Shown in pieces: positions 1 to 11,785 of a stretch of 64,000 bases of DNA. The notes below the pieces were generated by a model. That model did no database searches and had not been told where the DNA came from. It saw only the letters and a program-made list of their open reading frames with translations. How positions within the stretch are numbered: the stretch's first letter is position 1; every line of letters begins with the position of its first letter. The translations under genes were made by a program, and so were the position numbers. This DNA is from Orientallactaga sibirica (taxonomy: Eukaryota; Chordata; Mammalia; Rodentia; Dipodidae): contig JAEOAD010000004.1 of NCBI GenBank assembly GCA_036365145.1, positions 51,549,001 through 51,613,000 of the forward strand, in the 5' to 3' direction.

Positions 1-829
1 TAAGGAAACAATTGTTTTGGGCAGACTGTGTCTGCAAGGGGTTCTTTCTGTAAACTCTATTACCATATGCATGTACATGCTGGCATCAAGACTTGGGAAA
101 ACTAGAAGACCTGTGATGTTACCACACGGAAATGCCAACTGCAGTTAGAAGCTCAAAACCAGCAGTGACGGGTCATTGCATCCATCTTGGTTTTGATGAG
201 CCCTCCATTCATGAGAACTTCAGATATCTCAGAAAGATTGGCTCAAAATTCAACTGGAAGTACTACCATTCTAAATACTTAAAATTCTACTGAGAACATT
301 GCAGGCTGAAATGATTGCATGTAGGAGACCAGTGAAGAAATAACTTGAATTAGCCTTGCATTCATTTGAAGGAACATTTTGGAATATAACTTTTGTTTCT
401 CTGTTAAAGATAAATATCCTCAATTACAAACCAAATGAAAGCCAACAGGCAAGCAATCACACTCCCAGATCTGTTTCAATGTGTTCATTAAATACAGACT
501 TTAAGAAATGACTTGCAACCAAAACAAAATAGTGAAATAAATTGGATACTGAGTAGAAAATGTTTATAAATGTCATCCATAATTTGAACCCAAATTTTCT
601 TGTATTATTTAAATGTCACTTTACTTATGGAAGTATCATTTAAAATGTCACTCTAAAGACAAAGTTAAAGAAGTCCAGCAGCTATAAAAATGGGGAAACT
701 CCTGTCCGGTTCAAACACCCTATTTTACAAACAAGAAAATTAACTGCTTTATATTTGTGACAAGTAGCTACATCTAAATGAAAGATTGCATTTTTGCCTA
801 TAAATAATTGAGATTTACATTTAAAATAT
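1..829. other. Unique AT-rich sequence, nothing recognised
   Basis: No SINE, LINE or credible open frame seen. Many short A/T runs; no splice-bounded open segment stood out. Confidence 0.6.
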
Positions 830-1165
830 GGGGCTGGGGAGCTAGTTCAGGGAATAAGAGTGCTTGCCACGTAAGTGTGACGGTTTCGGGGAGTCTGACT
901 CTCCTTTAGTACAATCCCCGCACCATTGTAAGCTGCTGGGCATGGCCATGCACACCTGTAACACCAGTCCCGTGGGGAGTGGAGGCTGGAGAATTGGCAG
1001 GGATTGCTCATTAGCCAGTCTCACTCAAATTGGAAAGCTCAGGGTCAGTGAGCAACTCAGCCCCAAGGATGAATGAGAGGAGAGTGCCTCAAGGTTTTCC
1101 TCTGGCTCCCACACACGTGTGCACTTGCACCCACAAGGAGAGAGTCCATGAAAACGAAGGAGCCT
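830..1165 (+). mobile_element. B4-like composite rodent SINE
   Basis: A tRNA-like head (GGGGCTGGGGAGCTAGTTCA) is followed by a B1-like middle (GGCATGGCCATGCACACCTG) and a tail ending in CTCTGGCTCCCACACACG. This is the ID/B1 composite layout of rodent B4-type elements. It is diverged, so older than the B1 and DIP-like copies. Confidence 0.6.
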
Positions 1166-1269
1166 GGAAGACCAAGTTCAAAATTCAGAGTAAAAGTGTA
1201 TGTATCAGGGATTAAGGTCAACTGGTACTTCTGTGCACCATACACAGTAGTTAATACAGAAAACTATTC

Positions 1270-1410
1270 CAGGTGGGTGTGGTGGTGCATGCCTTTAATC
1301 CCAGCACTCTGGAGGCCAAGGTAGGAGGACCACTGTGAGTTCGAGGACTACATAGAGCATTCCAGGCCAGCCTGAGCTAGAGCGAGGCCCTCTCTCACGA
1401 AACAAAGAAA
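1270..1410 (+). mobile_element. B1-type SINE
   Basis: Near full length: TGGTGGTGCATGCCTTTAAT at the head, CCAGCACTCTGGAGG, and a GAGCGAGGCCCTCTC end before a short A-rich tail. Confidence 0.85.
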
Positions 1411-1720
1411 GCCATTCCACTTCAGCACCTTGTTCCACGGTTTATGGCTTGGGGAACTGGTTGTGTGAAATTGTGTCAGGAAGTGTATTAGCGGGAGAGA
1501 TAATGTAACGAACTGTGCTGCTGTGATCTTGGACACCTACTCTCTGGCAACTCTGCAGAAGTATCACCCCTGCGAAATGTAACTCACCAGGGTAAGCACT
1601 CCTGCTCCTCCTTTGCAAGCCCTTTGGGCACACTGGTGATAGGCCATACAAGATCAATCAATGGGGCCTGACCCTTTGCTGGAATCCCATCTTTATGAGA
1701 TGATCAAGAATGAGTTAGAG

Positions 1721-1917
1721 GCCCGGAGAGATGGCTTAGTAGTTAAGGCACTTGCCTGCAAAGCCAAAAGACCCACGATTGATTCCCCAGGACCCATGCA
1801 AAGCCAGATGCACAGGGTGGCACAGGTATCTGGAGTTTACCTACAGTGGCTACAGTCCTTGGCACACCCAATCTATCTTCTCTCTCTCTCTCTCTAATAC
1901 ATAAAAAACATATTTTT
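1721..1917 (+). mobile_element. DIP-like B2-type SINE
   Basis: Head GAGAGATGGCTTAGTAGTTA, B-box region GATTGATTCC, body AGCCAGATGCACAGGGTGGC, then (CT)n and an A-rich tail. Confidence 0.85.
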
Positions 1918-3058
1918 AAAAAACAACTTAAGTCAGAGGGCACAGCACAGACCATCTTACTACTGTATGAGTAGATTTCTGGTCCTATGCCTGAGGTTAG
2001 CAGTGACAAATGACTTCCGGGATTGCTTTCAGCATGAATGCAACCATGAAATATGAAACATGTTTGAGGAGAAAGAAACCTGTCAGTCTGAGAACATGTG
2101 TACTCCTGTTAATGCAGCATCGTTTGTCTTCATATGGCATCCTTAGGCTCCTTTAAAGAATTTGTCTAGTTGTGCAGCCTATGAAATGCGTGCATTGTGC
2201 TTGTGGTTCATAGTTGGCATACTTGGGGTTCCACTGAGAAAGTCTCTCCCTGCCATAGTTTACGTGGAGAAATAACTCCAATGTAAAGCCCTCCTCTCCT
2301 TGTTCCAACCTTCTTGATTTCCTGCCTGCCCACAAGCATTCCAGCAGATCATGCCACAAATCCAGCAGTCAGCTGAGGAGCAAGGTCAGTGCACTTTGCC
2401 ATGCTTGTCAACATATCTTTTAAAGGTAGCTCTAATGGGTCAGTGAGGAACACAGCTCTGGTTGGCATATTTCAATCAATAGCCAAGCTACTGTGCCCTG
2501 AGGTCACTGAAGGTCACATCCTAGGTGACAGTCGCCTAGGCTAGACCATTATGTTGTGCTATTTTAATTAGTGATTCAGTAAACAATTATAAGGAAGTGT
2601 AATTTGTTTGAAACACTCTCATCTCATTTCATTCTTGCAAATTCAGGGGTTCTGAAAGTTCACACATTCTTCCCAGAATCACAGAACTGAACACCTCTAA
2701 GGTGACAAGAGAGTGTCTGGTTCCTGTCACAGGTGAAATATGTCATAAAGGAACACTGGTCTATGAACACAAGGGGAGAAATTGTCTGCTGTTTCTAAAG
2801 GGATAATAAAACTTGTGAGTTCAGTGTCGTCATTTAATTGCATTTGCAAGTGCATCTGAAATACACATTGCATAATTAATAGACCTGGAACCCACAGAAG
2901 CATCATTTACTCTGAAACGACAGGCAGCTCTCTGACAGCAAACAGCCGCAGAGAGGGATCTTTGCAGCAGGAAAGGCCGATTTGCCATGCTAAGTGTGAT
3001 CCTATCATTTTAAAAAGAAGGAAAAAAAATGCTGACAGTTATGCCTATTCTATTTAGG
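1918..3058. other. Unique sequence, no gene seen
   Basis: Contains short frames only. Around 2.5-2.6 kb an AT-rich stretch with TTAATTAGTGATTCAGTAAA looks unlike a repeat and might be conserved, but nothing decides it. Confidence 0.5.
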
Positions 3059-3210
3059 TTTTTTTTTTTTTTTTGAGGTAGTGTCTTGCTCTATCCAAGG
3101 CTGACCTAGAATTCACAATGTAGTCTCAGGCTGGTCTTGAAATCACAGTGATTCTCCTACCTCAGCCTCTAGAGTGCAGGAATTACAGGTGTGCACCACC
3201 ACGCCCAGCT
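3059..3210 (-). mobile_element. B1-type SINE
   Basis: Poly-T at the left edge, then GAGGTAGTGTCTTGCTC through GTGCACCACCACGCCCAGC: a full reverse-complement copy. Confidence 0.9.
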
Positions 3211-3402
3211 TAGAATTATTTTTATTAAGAACATCATTCTTATCTTTTTGCCTTTATAGTATGCCTAAGTACAACTTTCAAACACATGTAGCCTTTCATT
3301 CATGCATGAAAGCCACAAAAAAAAAATTCTACTTCGTCTAAACCTGTTAAAATACACAAATATGACAAAAGTTTCTAAAATAATATCTTCTAGATTCTAT
3401 GT

Positions 3403-3550
3403 CAGCGGATGTGGCAGTGAACACCTTTAATTACAGCACTTGGGAGGCTGAGGTAGGAGGATCACTGTGAGTTGGAGGCCAGTGAGTCCCTGGTCAGCCT
3501 AGGCTAGAGTGAGACTCCACCTTGGGAAAAAAAAAAAAGCAAATAAAAGA
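3403..3550 (+). mobile_element. B1-type SINE
   Basis: GGATGTGGCAGTGAACACCT through GAGTGAGACTCCACC and a poly-A tail of about 12. Confidence 0.85.
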
Positions 3551-3578
3551 TTCTATGTCAGTAAATTGAATAAGAGAG

Positions 3579-3790
3579 GGCTGGAGAGATGGCTCAGCAG
3601 TTAAGGCACTTGCCTGCAGAGCCTAACAACCTGTTTTCGATTCCCCAGTTTCCATGTAAAGCCAGGTGCACAAAGTGGCATATGCATCTGAAGTCCGTTT
3701 ACAGTGGCCTAGGCACTGGCAGGTGCATTTTCTCTGTCTCTCTTCTATCTCCCTCTATCTCCTTCTGCTTGCAAATAAATAAATACTTTT
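3579..3790 (+). mobile_element. DIP-like B2-type SINE
   Basis: Head GGGCTGGAGAGATGGCTCAG is intact; the body and the CT-rich stretch are followed by AAATAAATAAATAC. Confidence 0.9.
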
Positions 3791-3831
3791 TTTTTAAGTT
3801 GGACAAGAGGTATAACACATTAATCTTAGAT

Positions 3832-4041
3832 TTTTTTCATTTATTTGTTTTATTTGCGAGGAGAGAGAGAGAGAGAAAGACAGAATTAGAATGGGCATGC
3901 CAGGGCCTCTTGCCAATGAGAAAGAACTCCAGATGGATGTGTCAATTTGTACATCTGGCTTTGTGTAGGTACTGGGGAACTGAATCCAGGCCAGCAACCT
4001 TTAGAAGCATGCACCTTTAACCACTGAGTCATCTCCCCAGT
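3832..4041 (-). mobile_element. DIP-like B2-type SINE
   Basis: Reverse copy: ATTTATTTG tail, GA-rich stretch, GCATGCCAGGGCCTCTTGCC, and the head complement GAGTCATCTCCCCAG. It faces the plus-strand copy about 40 bp to the left, making an inverted SINE pair. Confidence 0.9.
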
Positions 4042-5847
4042 ACAGTCTTAAATGTTTTTATAGATCAGGTGGTCACTAAGACTCTTTCACTCAAGCATAT
4101 GGCCCCAAATGTGTGCAAATCATTTTCAGGTGATTCTCTGCCTAAAGCCAGCAAAAGACAGTTGCTAGAATTTGCAAGAATTATCCAACAATGTTGGTAG
4201 CAATTTATGTAAAACTTTAAAGACCTAATTCCAACCCCCAAGAAAACTGTAAATTAGAAAGACTATGAATGGGATATAAATGCAAATGAATAATTACCAA
4301 AGAAAGGATTAAAAATGTTTTTAAAAATATACCAAAGTGATAGGGAAATGGGATACGCAGGGTTGAGAGAAGCCTGAGGAAGTCTGTACACCAAAGGTCT
4401 CCGCACTTTTTAAATCATTTGCTTCACCACTAGGGATTTCTGTTGGCCTCTGCACGTGTGTGCTCATTCCACACAATGCCTTATTCACCGGTCTCTCACA
4501 CACGTGCACCTCATCTCCAAATCTTGCTCATTCTCATTTTCAAAGCAATATGACAAAGGAAACCAAACCCTGTCTGACCTCAGCTTTCCTCCTGCTCTTA
4601 GTACCTGAACAGAGGATTGTGGCTACAGAAAATGAAGCATGCTGTGGTATTGCAGAACTTTCAAAATGTGACCACAAGCTTCAACTAGCTCCCCAGTCGG
4701 GCCTGGCAATGAGTCCCATTCCCCATGATAATGAAGTCACACATCAATGCTACGGTACCATTCAACATGGTGCTTCCGTCCTTTCAGCTCTCCGAGTTCC
4801 TTCCCATCTGCTTACACTCAGCACACACTACTGCTAGGAAAGCTGAAAGAACCACAGTTCAGTTTTCTCCATTTCCTGCCCCCATGCCCTCCACACTATT
4901 TGGGTTCACCTATGTTGTCTGCCTTCAATCCCATCGTAACAGAGAAACCTCTTTCTCCTAAGATCAGTCACTTCCCTAAAGTCTCATGTTCCACTTCCCC
5001 TCACTGTTGCGTTTTCACTGCTTCAATTATACCCTTTCTTTCCAACCTCATCATTTTTCCCTATTTTACTCAATTATCCCCATTTGCATGCAAATGTGCT
5101 GTAAGGCCTCCTATCTTAAAACCATATATTCTCTTTTATATGAGCTCTCCATCTCACAACCACCCTATTTCTCCACCTCATTATATACGAAACCTCCCCA
5201 AACAGGATATTTTCAATTTCTCCATGGCATTTCTATATTGAACTCATCCAAATTGGCTTCCTTTCCATCAAGCCAGTGAACTAAGTTACCAGAGTCAGCA
5301 GTAAACTCAAATATTACCCAACCCGATGGCAAAATTCTCAGTCCTTTTTCTGCTCAGTTTTCATCAGAATTAAATAAGATAATTATTTTCCATTTCCTGA
5401 GATATCTTATCACTTGGGTTCCACGTTACACCATTCTCCTGACTTGTCGCCTCACTCACTCGCTCGCTGCCTTGTCTCTACCTCTCAGCCGGAGTCATGG
5501 CATTCTTCACATATCCTCAGTGGATTCAGTTCTGAGTTTTCTTTTTTGACTCTGACTCTAAAGATCCAGTCTTACAGCACCATTTATTAATAAATCTAAA
5601 ATCCACATCCCTCAACTGAGCTTCCACTGTGAACTTCAGACTCACATACTGCATATTCCATGGTTCTACTTGGACAGCTAACAGGATTCTCCAACTCAAA
5701 ATGTTCATAAAATAACAACAACAACAAAAAAAGGAAATAATGAAGGAAGAAAGAGGCTACAGCTTTTCAGCTCTAGGCTTCCTAGCTTTTCCATCTTAGG
5801 AGACGGCATCACCATCTACACAATTGGGTGCAGTACAACCTAGTCCT
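4042..5847. other. Unique sequence, pyrimidine-rich from 4.45 to 5.5 kb
   Basis: The plus strand is strongly C/T-rich from about 4450 to 5520. This skew removes stops and yields several overlapping open frames up to 164 codons, but they lack a shared start, splice boundaries or protein-like composition, so I do not call a gene. The origin of the stretch is unclear; an old LTR or LINE fragment is possible. Confidence 0.45.
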
Positions 5848-6002
5848 GCTGGATGTGGTGTCACACAACTTTAATCTCAGTGTTAGGGAGGTTGAGGTGG
5901 TAGGAGGATCACTGTAAGTTTGAGGCCAGCCAGGGCTACCGAGTGAGTTCTAGATCAGCCTGGGCTAGAATTGAGACCCTATATCAGAAAATAAATAAAT
6001 AA
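5848..6002 (+). mobile_element. B1-type SINE
   Basis: Diverged copy: GGATGTGGTGTCACACAAC to GAGACCCTATATCAG with an (AAAT)n tail. Confidence 0.75.
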
Positions 6003-6009
6003 AACTAGT

Positions 6010-6335
6010 TCTGGTCTGGGACTGGCCTGAGCTCAAATGGTAAGTACTTGCCCTGAAATATGAAGATTTGAGTATGATCCCCCAAAACCATGTGTTACTA
6101 AAAAGGTGTGCATTCAGCAAGGGCATGTAACACCAATAACTGAGGAGACACAGACAAGTGGAGCCCTGGAGCTCACTTGGCGAGTTCCAGGCAGTGATAG
6201 ACCGTGTCTCACAAAAATGAAAAGTGGATAGCTTCTTTAGTAACAATACCCAAGGCTGTCCTCTGACCTTCACATGCATGCTCGGATGTGTGCATATGCA
6301 TCTACACATACATGTGCCCATGAACACATACACGA
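6010..6335 (+). mobile_element. B4-like composite rodent SINE
   Basis: Degenerate tRNA-like head (GGGACTGGCCTGAGCTC), a B1-like middle, then CTGTCCTCTGACCTTCACAT, the typical B4-type 3' part, running into a TG-rich tract. Confidence 0.5.
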
Positions 6336-6361
6336 AGAGGCACACAAATATACAAATATAT

Positions 6362-6392
6362 ATGTGTGTGTTTGTGTGTGTGTGTGTGTGTA
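6362..6392. repeat. (TG)n microsatellite
   Basis: About 15 TG units with a single interruption, at the end of the B4-like element. Confidence 0.95.
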
Positions 6393-6523
6393 TCCTGATA
6401 TCTTAGAGGAATGATTGGTTCTAGGGCTAGAAAATAAAGATGAACCTAAAACATTAATAGTGCAAATAGTACAGAAAGTTAACAAAAAGTTACAGACGTG
6501 TCAAAAGGACATGAGAGTGCTGG

Positions 6524-6615
6524 GCTAGGGTTATGGCTTAGTGATCGATCATTTTTCTAGCATTCCTGAAGCCCAGGGTTCAATCTCCAGCACTAGAAAA
6601 ATAAATAATAAAATA
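6524..6615 (+). mobile_element. ID-like SINE
   Basis: GGGCTAGGGTTATGGCTTAG head, GGTTCAATCTCCAGCAC B-box region, then an A/T tail. Short tRNA-derived element. Confidence 0.6.
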
Positions 6616-6635
6616 ACATAATAAAATATAATAAA

Positions 6636-6795
6636 GTCAGGCATAGTGGTGCATGCCTTTTCCCAGCACTCGTGTGACTGAGGTAAGAGGATTGTTGTGA
6701 GTTTGAGGTGAAGTCAGTCTGAGACGACATAGTGAATCCCAGGTCAGTCTGGGCTAGAGTGAGACCCTACCTCAAAAAAAAAAAACAAACAAAAA
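6636..6795 (+). mobile_element. B1-type SINE
   Basis: GGCATAGTGGTGCATGCCTT to GAGTGAGACCCTACCTC plus poly-A; inserted next to the tail of the ID-like element. Confidence 0.85.
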
Positions 6796-7545
6796 AGACT
6801 ATTCAATTGTAGCTCAAAGAATAAACCCAGTATCAGTGAATCTGTACGGGGAGGGGGGAGGACTGAAAAATAAGTGCTAGAGAAGAAAAAACATTCTTGC
6901 AAAAGATTTCTAAATAACATACAACGAATCCTTTCTTTGCGAGAAGTACAGCCAGATTTCCACTTCTGACATGAGCGTGAGCTGGTTTTCTGACTGTTTT
7001 TCAACACAATACAGTATGGGGAAATATAGACAGTGAAGTTACAGTGGGAAAACTTGGAAGACACCATCACAACCAATTCATTAACATCAGCTTCACATCT
7101 TCCTGATGCCACTTACTCCCAGATGTGGTTTAATACCAACATTTCATTCCTAAGGTATACTGCTGCCTAAATCCATGCTTCCAGAAAGCATCAGAAGAAG
7201 TGACAATCAAGGGCCATTTCACAAAAGCCTGAAAACTATTCTTTCAAAAGTCATGACCATGAAAAACCACACAAGACTGTGGCTTTCCCAGGGGCCACAG
7301 CTAGAGAGGTATGCTGCTGAAATTCAAAATGCTGTCTTGATCAGGTCCTTGATCAGAAAAATGGTATTGATGAGGAAACTGATGAAATTTACTTGATGGT
7401 ACTTTCCCATTAATGAGAACTTGGGTTTGGCAAGGGTATCAACATTGTGTAGGAGGATGACACTGGAGAAAGCTGGGCATGTGGGAATCTTCGGTGCAAG
7501 TTTTGCAATCTTTCCATGAATCCAAAGTTTTTCTAAGTTAAAAAT
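6796..7545. other. Unique sequence, no gene seen
   Basis: Open frames of up to about 120 codons here overlap the adjacent SINE or lack splice boundaries. Nothing recognised. Confidence 0.5.
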
Positions 7546-7632
7546 GTTTATTTTAGGGTGGTGATATAACTCTGCACTAGAACACTTGCCTACCACCACA
7601 CATAAAGCTCTGGGCTCAGTTCTCAAAAGAAG
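7546..7632 (+). mobile_element. ID-like SINE, diverged
   Basis: GGTGGTGATATAACTCTGCA, then GCACTAGAACACTTGCCTAC and GGGCTCAGTTCTC: a decayed tRNA-like head. Confidence 0.45.
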
Positions 7633-7639
7633 AAGGAAG

Positions 7640-8165
7640 CATTAGCTATATTACTCCTGGGTATATACTCCAAACACTCTGCACCAACACACTAGAGACA
7701 TTTGCACATCTGCACTTACTGAAGCATCGTTCACAACAGCCAAGCAATGGCATCAAGCTAGGCGTCTGTCAGATAAGTGCAGAAAGAAAACAAGGTATAT
7801 ATACACAGTGGAGTTTTAGTCACCCATAAAATGAAATTATGTGATTTGTTATGAAATTTTATTGAAATTATGTAATCCATCATATTAAGTGAAGTAAACC
7901 AGACTCACAAAGACAAATGTTGTATGTTTTTCCTCATCTCTGATTACTAGATTTTATAGAGATGCATAAACACAAAACCACACACACACCACATGCATGC
8001 ATATATGTTATGAAATTGGAAGTGACACTATGAAAAGGGGCTGGAGGGAGTTGAAGGGTTGAGAACAAGGGGTGAATGTGGTGAAAATAGCATGCTTGAA
8101 TGAAAATATTATTATGAACTCATCACTGTGCAAAATGAACATATGACAATAAAAACTTTAAAAGA
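7640..8165 (+). mobile_element. L1 3' end (end of ORF2 and 3' UTR)
   Basis: The text TTCACAACAGCCAAGCAATG and AGTGAAGTAAACCAGACTCA is characteristic of the end of L1 ORF2. It is followed by a G-rich 3' UTR-like part and AATAAAAACTTTAAA. 5'-truncated and without an intact frame. Confidence 0.75.
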
Positions 8166-8935
8166 ACCAGAACTTAATTTTTGCCACCTAAATTATCCCA
8201 CCTGTAGCTCTTTCAGATTGGGTCTTGTTTCTTTTTGACATACCTACAAAAACAAAACGTTGCAAAAACAAAGGAAAAACCAAAGCTCAAACAAAGCACC
8301 CCCCTTTCCCCCCAAAACCTAGGAATCATGCACATTAGTCTTTGTCTCACCCTGGACGAGCAATCAAGATTTCCTGACAACTCTGCTTCAGGATCTGTGT
8401 TGAATCTGTTTCTCTGCAGCTCCCACACTGGTCCATGTCCTCACATCCTTACTTGACTGGAACTTCCCACCTGGTCTCTGATTCCTGTGTTGCCTCCCAG
8501 TTATCTATTCACACAAATGTCCAGCTTGAAAATCTGATACTTGCTGTTGTTCTCTTGAAGCATCCTTCACCTCAGAGCATTCCTGACCTGCTCCCTGACT
8601 GACTCATCAAAACGTCAAGCCTTTTATGACCAGCTTATTTAAAACAATACCTCTTCATGCTCTACAACTCTACATTATTTTTCTTCTCAGCATACATTTT
8701 ATGTTAAAATCTTTTCTTATTTCAGTTCGATTTTGGTAAAAAAATATATATGTAGTACAGGAACTTTATCTTATTGAATAAAATAAATAGCTTGTTGGTA
8801 CTCATAGGAAGAAGTACAATCACATCCAGAAATATGGAAGTATATGTTTTGTTGTCCTTTAGAAAAGTCAATACATCAGCATCTATTAAATCAAGGCCCT
8901 CACCATCGAAGTGAATGCTAATATTATAAGGACAC
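8166..8935. other. Unique sequence, no gene seen
   Basis: C/T-rich from 8.3 to 8.7 kb, then AT-rich. Paired short frames on both strands at 8.21-8.46 kb look like chance. Confidence 0.5.
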
Positions 8936-9300
8936 TTTCAAAAGAACATGTATTGCAGCTTTGTTCACAGTATCATAAGAACTACTCTGGCTGGGTGTGG
9001 CAGCACATGTCTTCAATCCCAGCCCTTGGAGGCTGAAGTAGAAGGATAACTGTGAGTTCAAGGTCATGCTGGGCTAGCGTGAAACCCTTCCTTGAAACAA
9101 ACAAACAAATAACAACAAAAAAATCTATCTGAAAAAAAAAAAAGAACACCCACAGGCAAATGACTAAACTGTTATAGGTCCATACCTTGGAATATTATGT
9201 AGCCATTGAAAGAATGGAATAAAATTATGACAAATAATACCAAGAATTTCCAGAAAGTACTATCATTGAGAAAATGGTTATGATTCATTTAAAAAAAAAA
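8936..9300 (+). mobile_element. Older L1 ORF2 fragment split by a B1 SINE
   Basis: Left part has TTGCAGCTTTGTTCACAG; right part has CCATACCTTGGAATATTATG and TAGCCATTGAAAGAATGGAA. Both are end-of-ORF2 L1 text, interrupted by the B1 SINE between them. Confidence 0.65.
8990..9145 (+). mobile_element. B1-type SINE inside L1 fragment
   Basis: GGCTGGGTGTGGCAGCACAT to GTGAAACCCTTCCTTG with an (AAAC)n/A-rich tail. It is younger than the L1 it interrupts. Confidence 0.8.
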
Positions 9301-9315
9301 AAAAATACATTCATG

Positions 9316-9490
9316 AGTGCTGGGGAGATGGCTCAGCAGTAAAAGGCAGTTACTTACAAAGCCTTTCTATCCCGCTTCAGTTCCTCAGTGTCTACCTAAA
9401 GCTACATGTACAAAGTGGACTATGCATCTGGAATTCATTTGAACTAGCATGGGGCCCTGGTCTCCTTGCAAATAAATTAATTAACTATTT
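9316..9490 (+). mobile_element. DIP-like B2-type SINE, partly deleted
   Basis: GTGCTGGGGAGATGGCTCAG head and GTACAAAGTGGACTATGCAT body; the CT-rich stretch before the tail is missing. Confidence 0.75.
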
Positions 9491-9689
9491 ATAAAAATAC
9501 CTTCATGAGAATATGCATGTATTTATATTAAAAAATGAAAGAATATAAACCAGGTTGTCAAGGACAGTAACTAGGAACAAGCTGTGAATAAAGTGCAGAG
9601 TGGAAGGGAGTTGAAAACTAGGCTTGAAAAGAATACAAAGACATGAAACAAATTCTGTGATAGGAAGAGGAATAAAAATATACATATTC

Positions 9690-9985
9690 CGGGGCTGGAG
9701 AGATGGCTTAGCAGTTAAGGTGCCTGCCTCTTAAGCCTACGAACACCGGTTCCAATCTCCAGTGGTTCCAATCTCCAGGTCCCATGTTTAGCCAGATGCA
9801 AAGTGACGCAAGGGCACAATGCCGCACTTGACCAAAAGGGGGCGCACGCATCTGGATTTTGTTCGCAGCAGTTGAGAGGCTGCTGGCGCTCCCATCTCTA
9901 TCTGTCTTCCTCTCCCTCTGTCTCTCTCTGTCTCTCTGTGTGTCTCTCTGTGTCTCCCTCTCAAAATATATATATATATATACAT
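9690..9985 (+). mobile_element. Long DIP-like B2-type SINE variant
   Basis: Head GGGGCTGGAGAGATGGCTTA. It differs from the other copies by a direct duplication of GGTTCCAATCTCCAG and by extra sequence around CAATGCCGCACTTGACC before GGGGGCGCACGCATCTGG. CpGs are still present, suggesting a fairly recent insertion. It ends in a long CT-rich stretch and (AT)n. Confidence 0.8.
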
Positions 9986-10034
9986 ATTCTCCCCCCCCAC
10001 ACACACAGAGTGTCTGAGGCCTCAATTACCAAAC

Positions 10035-10150
10035 AGTGAACACCAACAACCCCACCGAAGACAGCCCACAGGGAAAGAAGGACTTGGGGAGAGAGGATAT
10101 AAGACTATAACCTTTGTTAAAAATAATAATAAATAAATACATGTTTGCAT
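10035..10150 (+). mobile_element. L1 3' UTR tail fragment
   Basis: ACAGTGAACACCAACAACCC and GAGGATATAAGACTATAACC match the same type of L1 3' UTR seen at 57.1 kb and, reversed, near 53.4 kb; ends in an AATAAAT-rich tail. Confidence 0.55.
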
Positions 10151-11160
10151 TAAAGAGTATTAGTGAGGCTAATCAAAGTCTTTGGACATGGAGCCCACAA
10201 TTTTTCAAATTTTTTTCAAAATGATTTTGGATTTTTTTTCAGGTTGATTTTAGAATTCCTTAATCTCACAAAGAAGATGGAGGCTCTGCTAGAATTGATC
10301 AGATTCCCAGGAAATGCACAAATCCTTACAGATGGTCTTGAAACACATCTACATTGAACACTCTGTTAGTCAATGTACTTTCGTGCTGAGCTGCAGAAAT
10401 AGAAATGAACCCTAAAAAAAGAAAAGGCACTACCCACTGACAGGAATAGAACAAGATCTTCACAGTATTTGTTAGCTCAACTTCAGTCAATTAAACAACT
10501 GCTAATGCTGTCTCGTTAAACAGACACTTCCACTCATCAAAACATCACAGTTATTAGCCCAAGGGATGAATGCCTAGATAAGGTCTTAGCTGGATGATGG
10601 AGCTTTCTTGACAAACTTTCCCTCTCTTAAAAAAAAAAATGAGGAAAAACTAACAGACTTCCCGATGAGAACATGTCCTTATCTTTTCTGGTGCAATACA
10701 ATATAAGAAATATGTGAAAATTTTCCCTGTAGAAATCCCCTGCTCAGCACCTATTAAGTGTCTCCTAAATGTTTTCATACTTTCTTCACACTTTAACATT
10801 GCACGATGTGACAGACAGAAACTGTATATATAATGATATAATTAGTCTGGCCTCAAACTGGTATGTTTGTAACGCCATTGAACATATTTTTCCCTAAGTT
10901 AAGTATAAGGTATAAAGAAGGATCCATTCTGGACATTATTTGTGGCAATTTCATGGCAGAAGGCTGCTTAGAAGTAAACTTCATAATGGAGTGATTTTTT
11001 TTTTTTTTTACCATAAGGTAAATACTAAATAAGCCTTGAAGATTTTCTAAGATAGAATTATAAAAATTCAGATTTAGTATAGTTCAAGAAACAAATATTA
11101 TTGTCGTGAAAATGTAAGAGAAGATGCTTAGGTAACAAAAAACAGAAGTAGATATCTTTC
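10151..11160. other. Unique AT-rich sequence, no gene seen
   Basis: No SINE. One 64-codon frame near 10.2 kb has no supporting signal. Confidence 0.5.
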
Positions 11161-11164
11161 TGTT

Positions 11165-11290
11165 ACTTCTTACCTCTGTGACTTTAGACAAAATATTGAA
11201 CATCAGTTTCTTCATATGTTAAATAAGGCACATTAATTTCTATTTATACTTTGTAGTGAAGTAAGGAATCTAAAATATGTGTGTCATAAC
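11165..11290 (+). mobile_element. MIR-like ancient SINE fragment
   Basis: CTCTGTGACTTTAGACAAAA then CATCAGTTTCTTCATATGTT follows the MIR core order (tgtgaccttgggcaag... cagtttcctcatctg). Confidence 0.5.
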
Positions 11291-11590
11291 AAATCCTCCA
11301 TATATAAGACCCCATTATTAAGAAAAAAAACTTTAAAAAGATAGAGTATGATAGGATACTTAGAATTTTGAAATAATATGAAACATTTCTACTATTCACT
11401 TACAAGTAATTTTGTAGTATAAATTTATTTTCAACAAATGTTTAAATCTTCAAGGATATTAATTATGAGATCAAAATGAATTACTATCATGGTAACCATT
11501 TTATTTTCTTCCCAGTATTTTTTTTTTCTTCTTTTGGGAGGGGATTGGTAACATACTTCATGTTTACTTATTACACAAGAATAGGAAAAT

Positions 11591-11785
11591 GGGGCTAGAG
11601 AGATGGCTTAGCAGTTAAGGCGCTTACCTGTGACACCTTAGGACCTAGGTTCGATTCCCCAGTACCCATATAAGCCAGATGCACAAGATGGTGTATGCGT
11701 CTGTAGTTTAGTTTTCAGTGGCTCAAGGCCCCAGTGTGCCCATTCTCTCTCTCTCTCTTAAATAAATAAGTAAATAAATAAAATA
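11591..11785 (+). mobile_element. DIP-like B2-type SINE
   Basis: GGGGCTAGAGAGATGGCTTA, GGTTCGATTCCCCAG (good B box), GCCAGATGCACAAGATGG, (CT)n and (AAAT)n. Confidence 0.9.

Noticed and set aside
4747..5241. 164-codon plus-strand frame with overlapping shorter ones
   Set aside because: All come from the C/T-rich strand skew; several frames are open at once, which argues against selection on one.
11591..11665. tRNA-like A and B boxes
   Set aside because: They belong to the heads of SINEs, which recur dozens of times; no stand-alone tRNA gene with a full cloverleaf was found.
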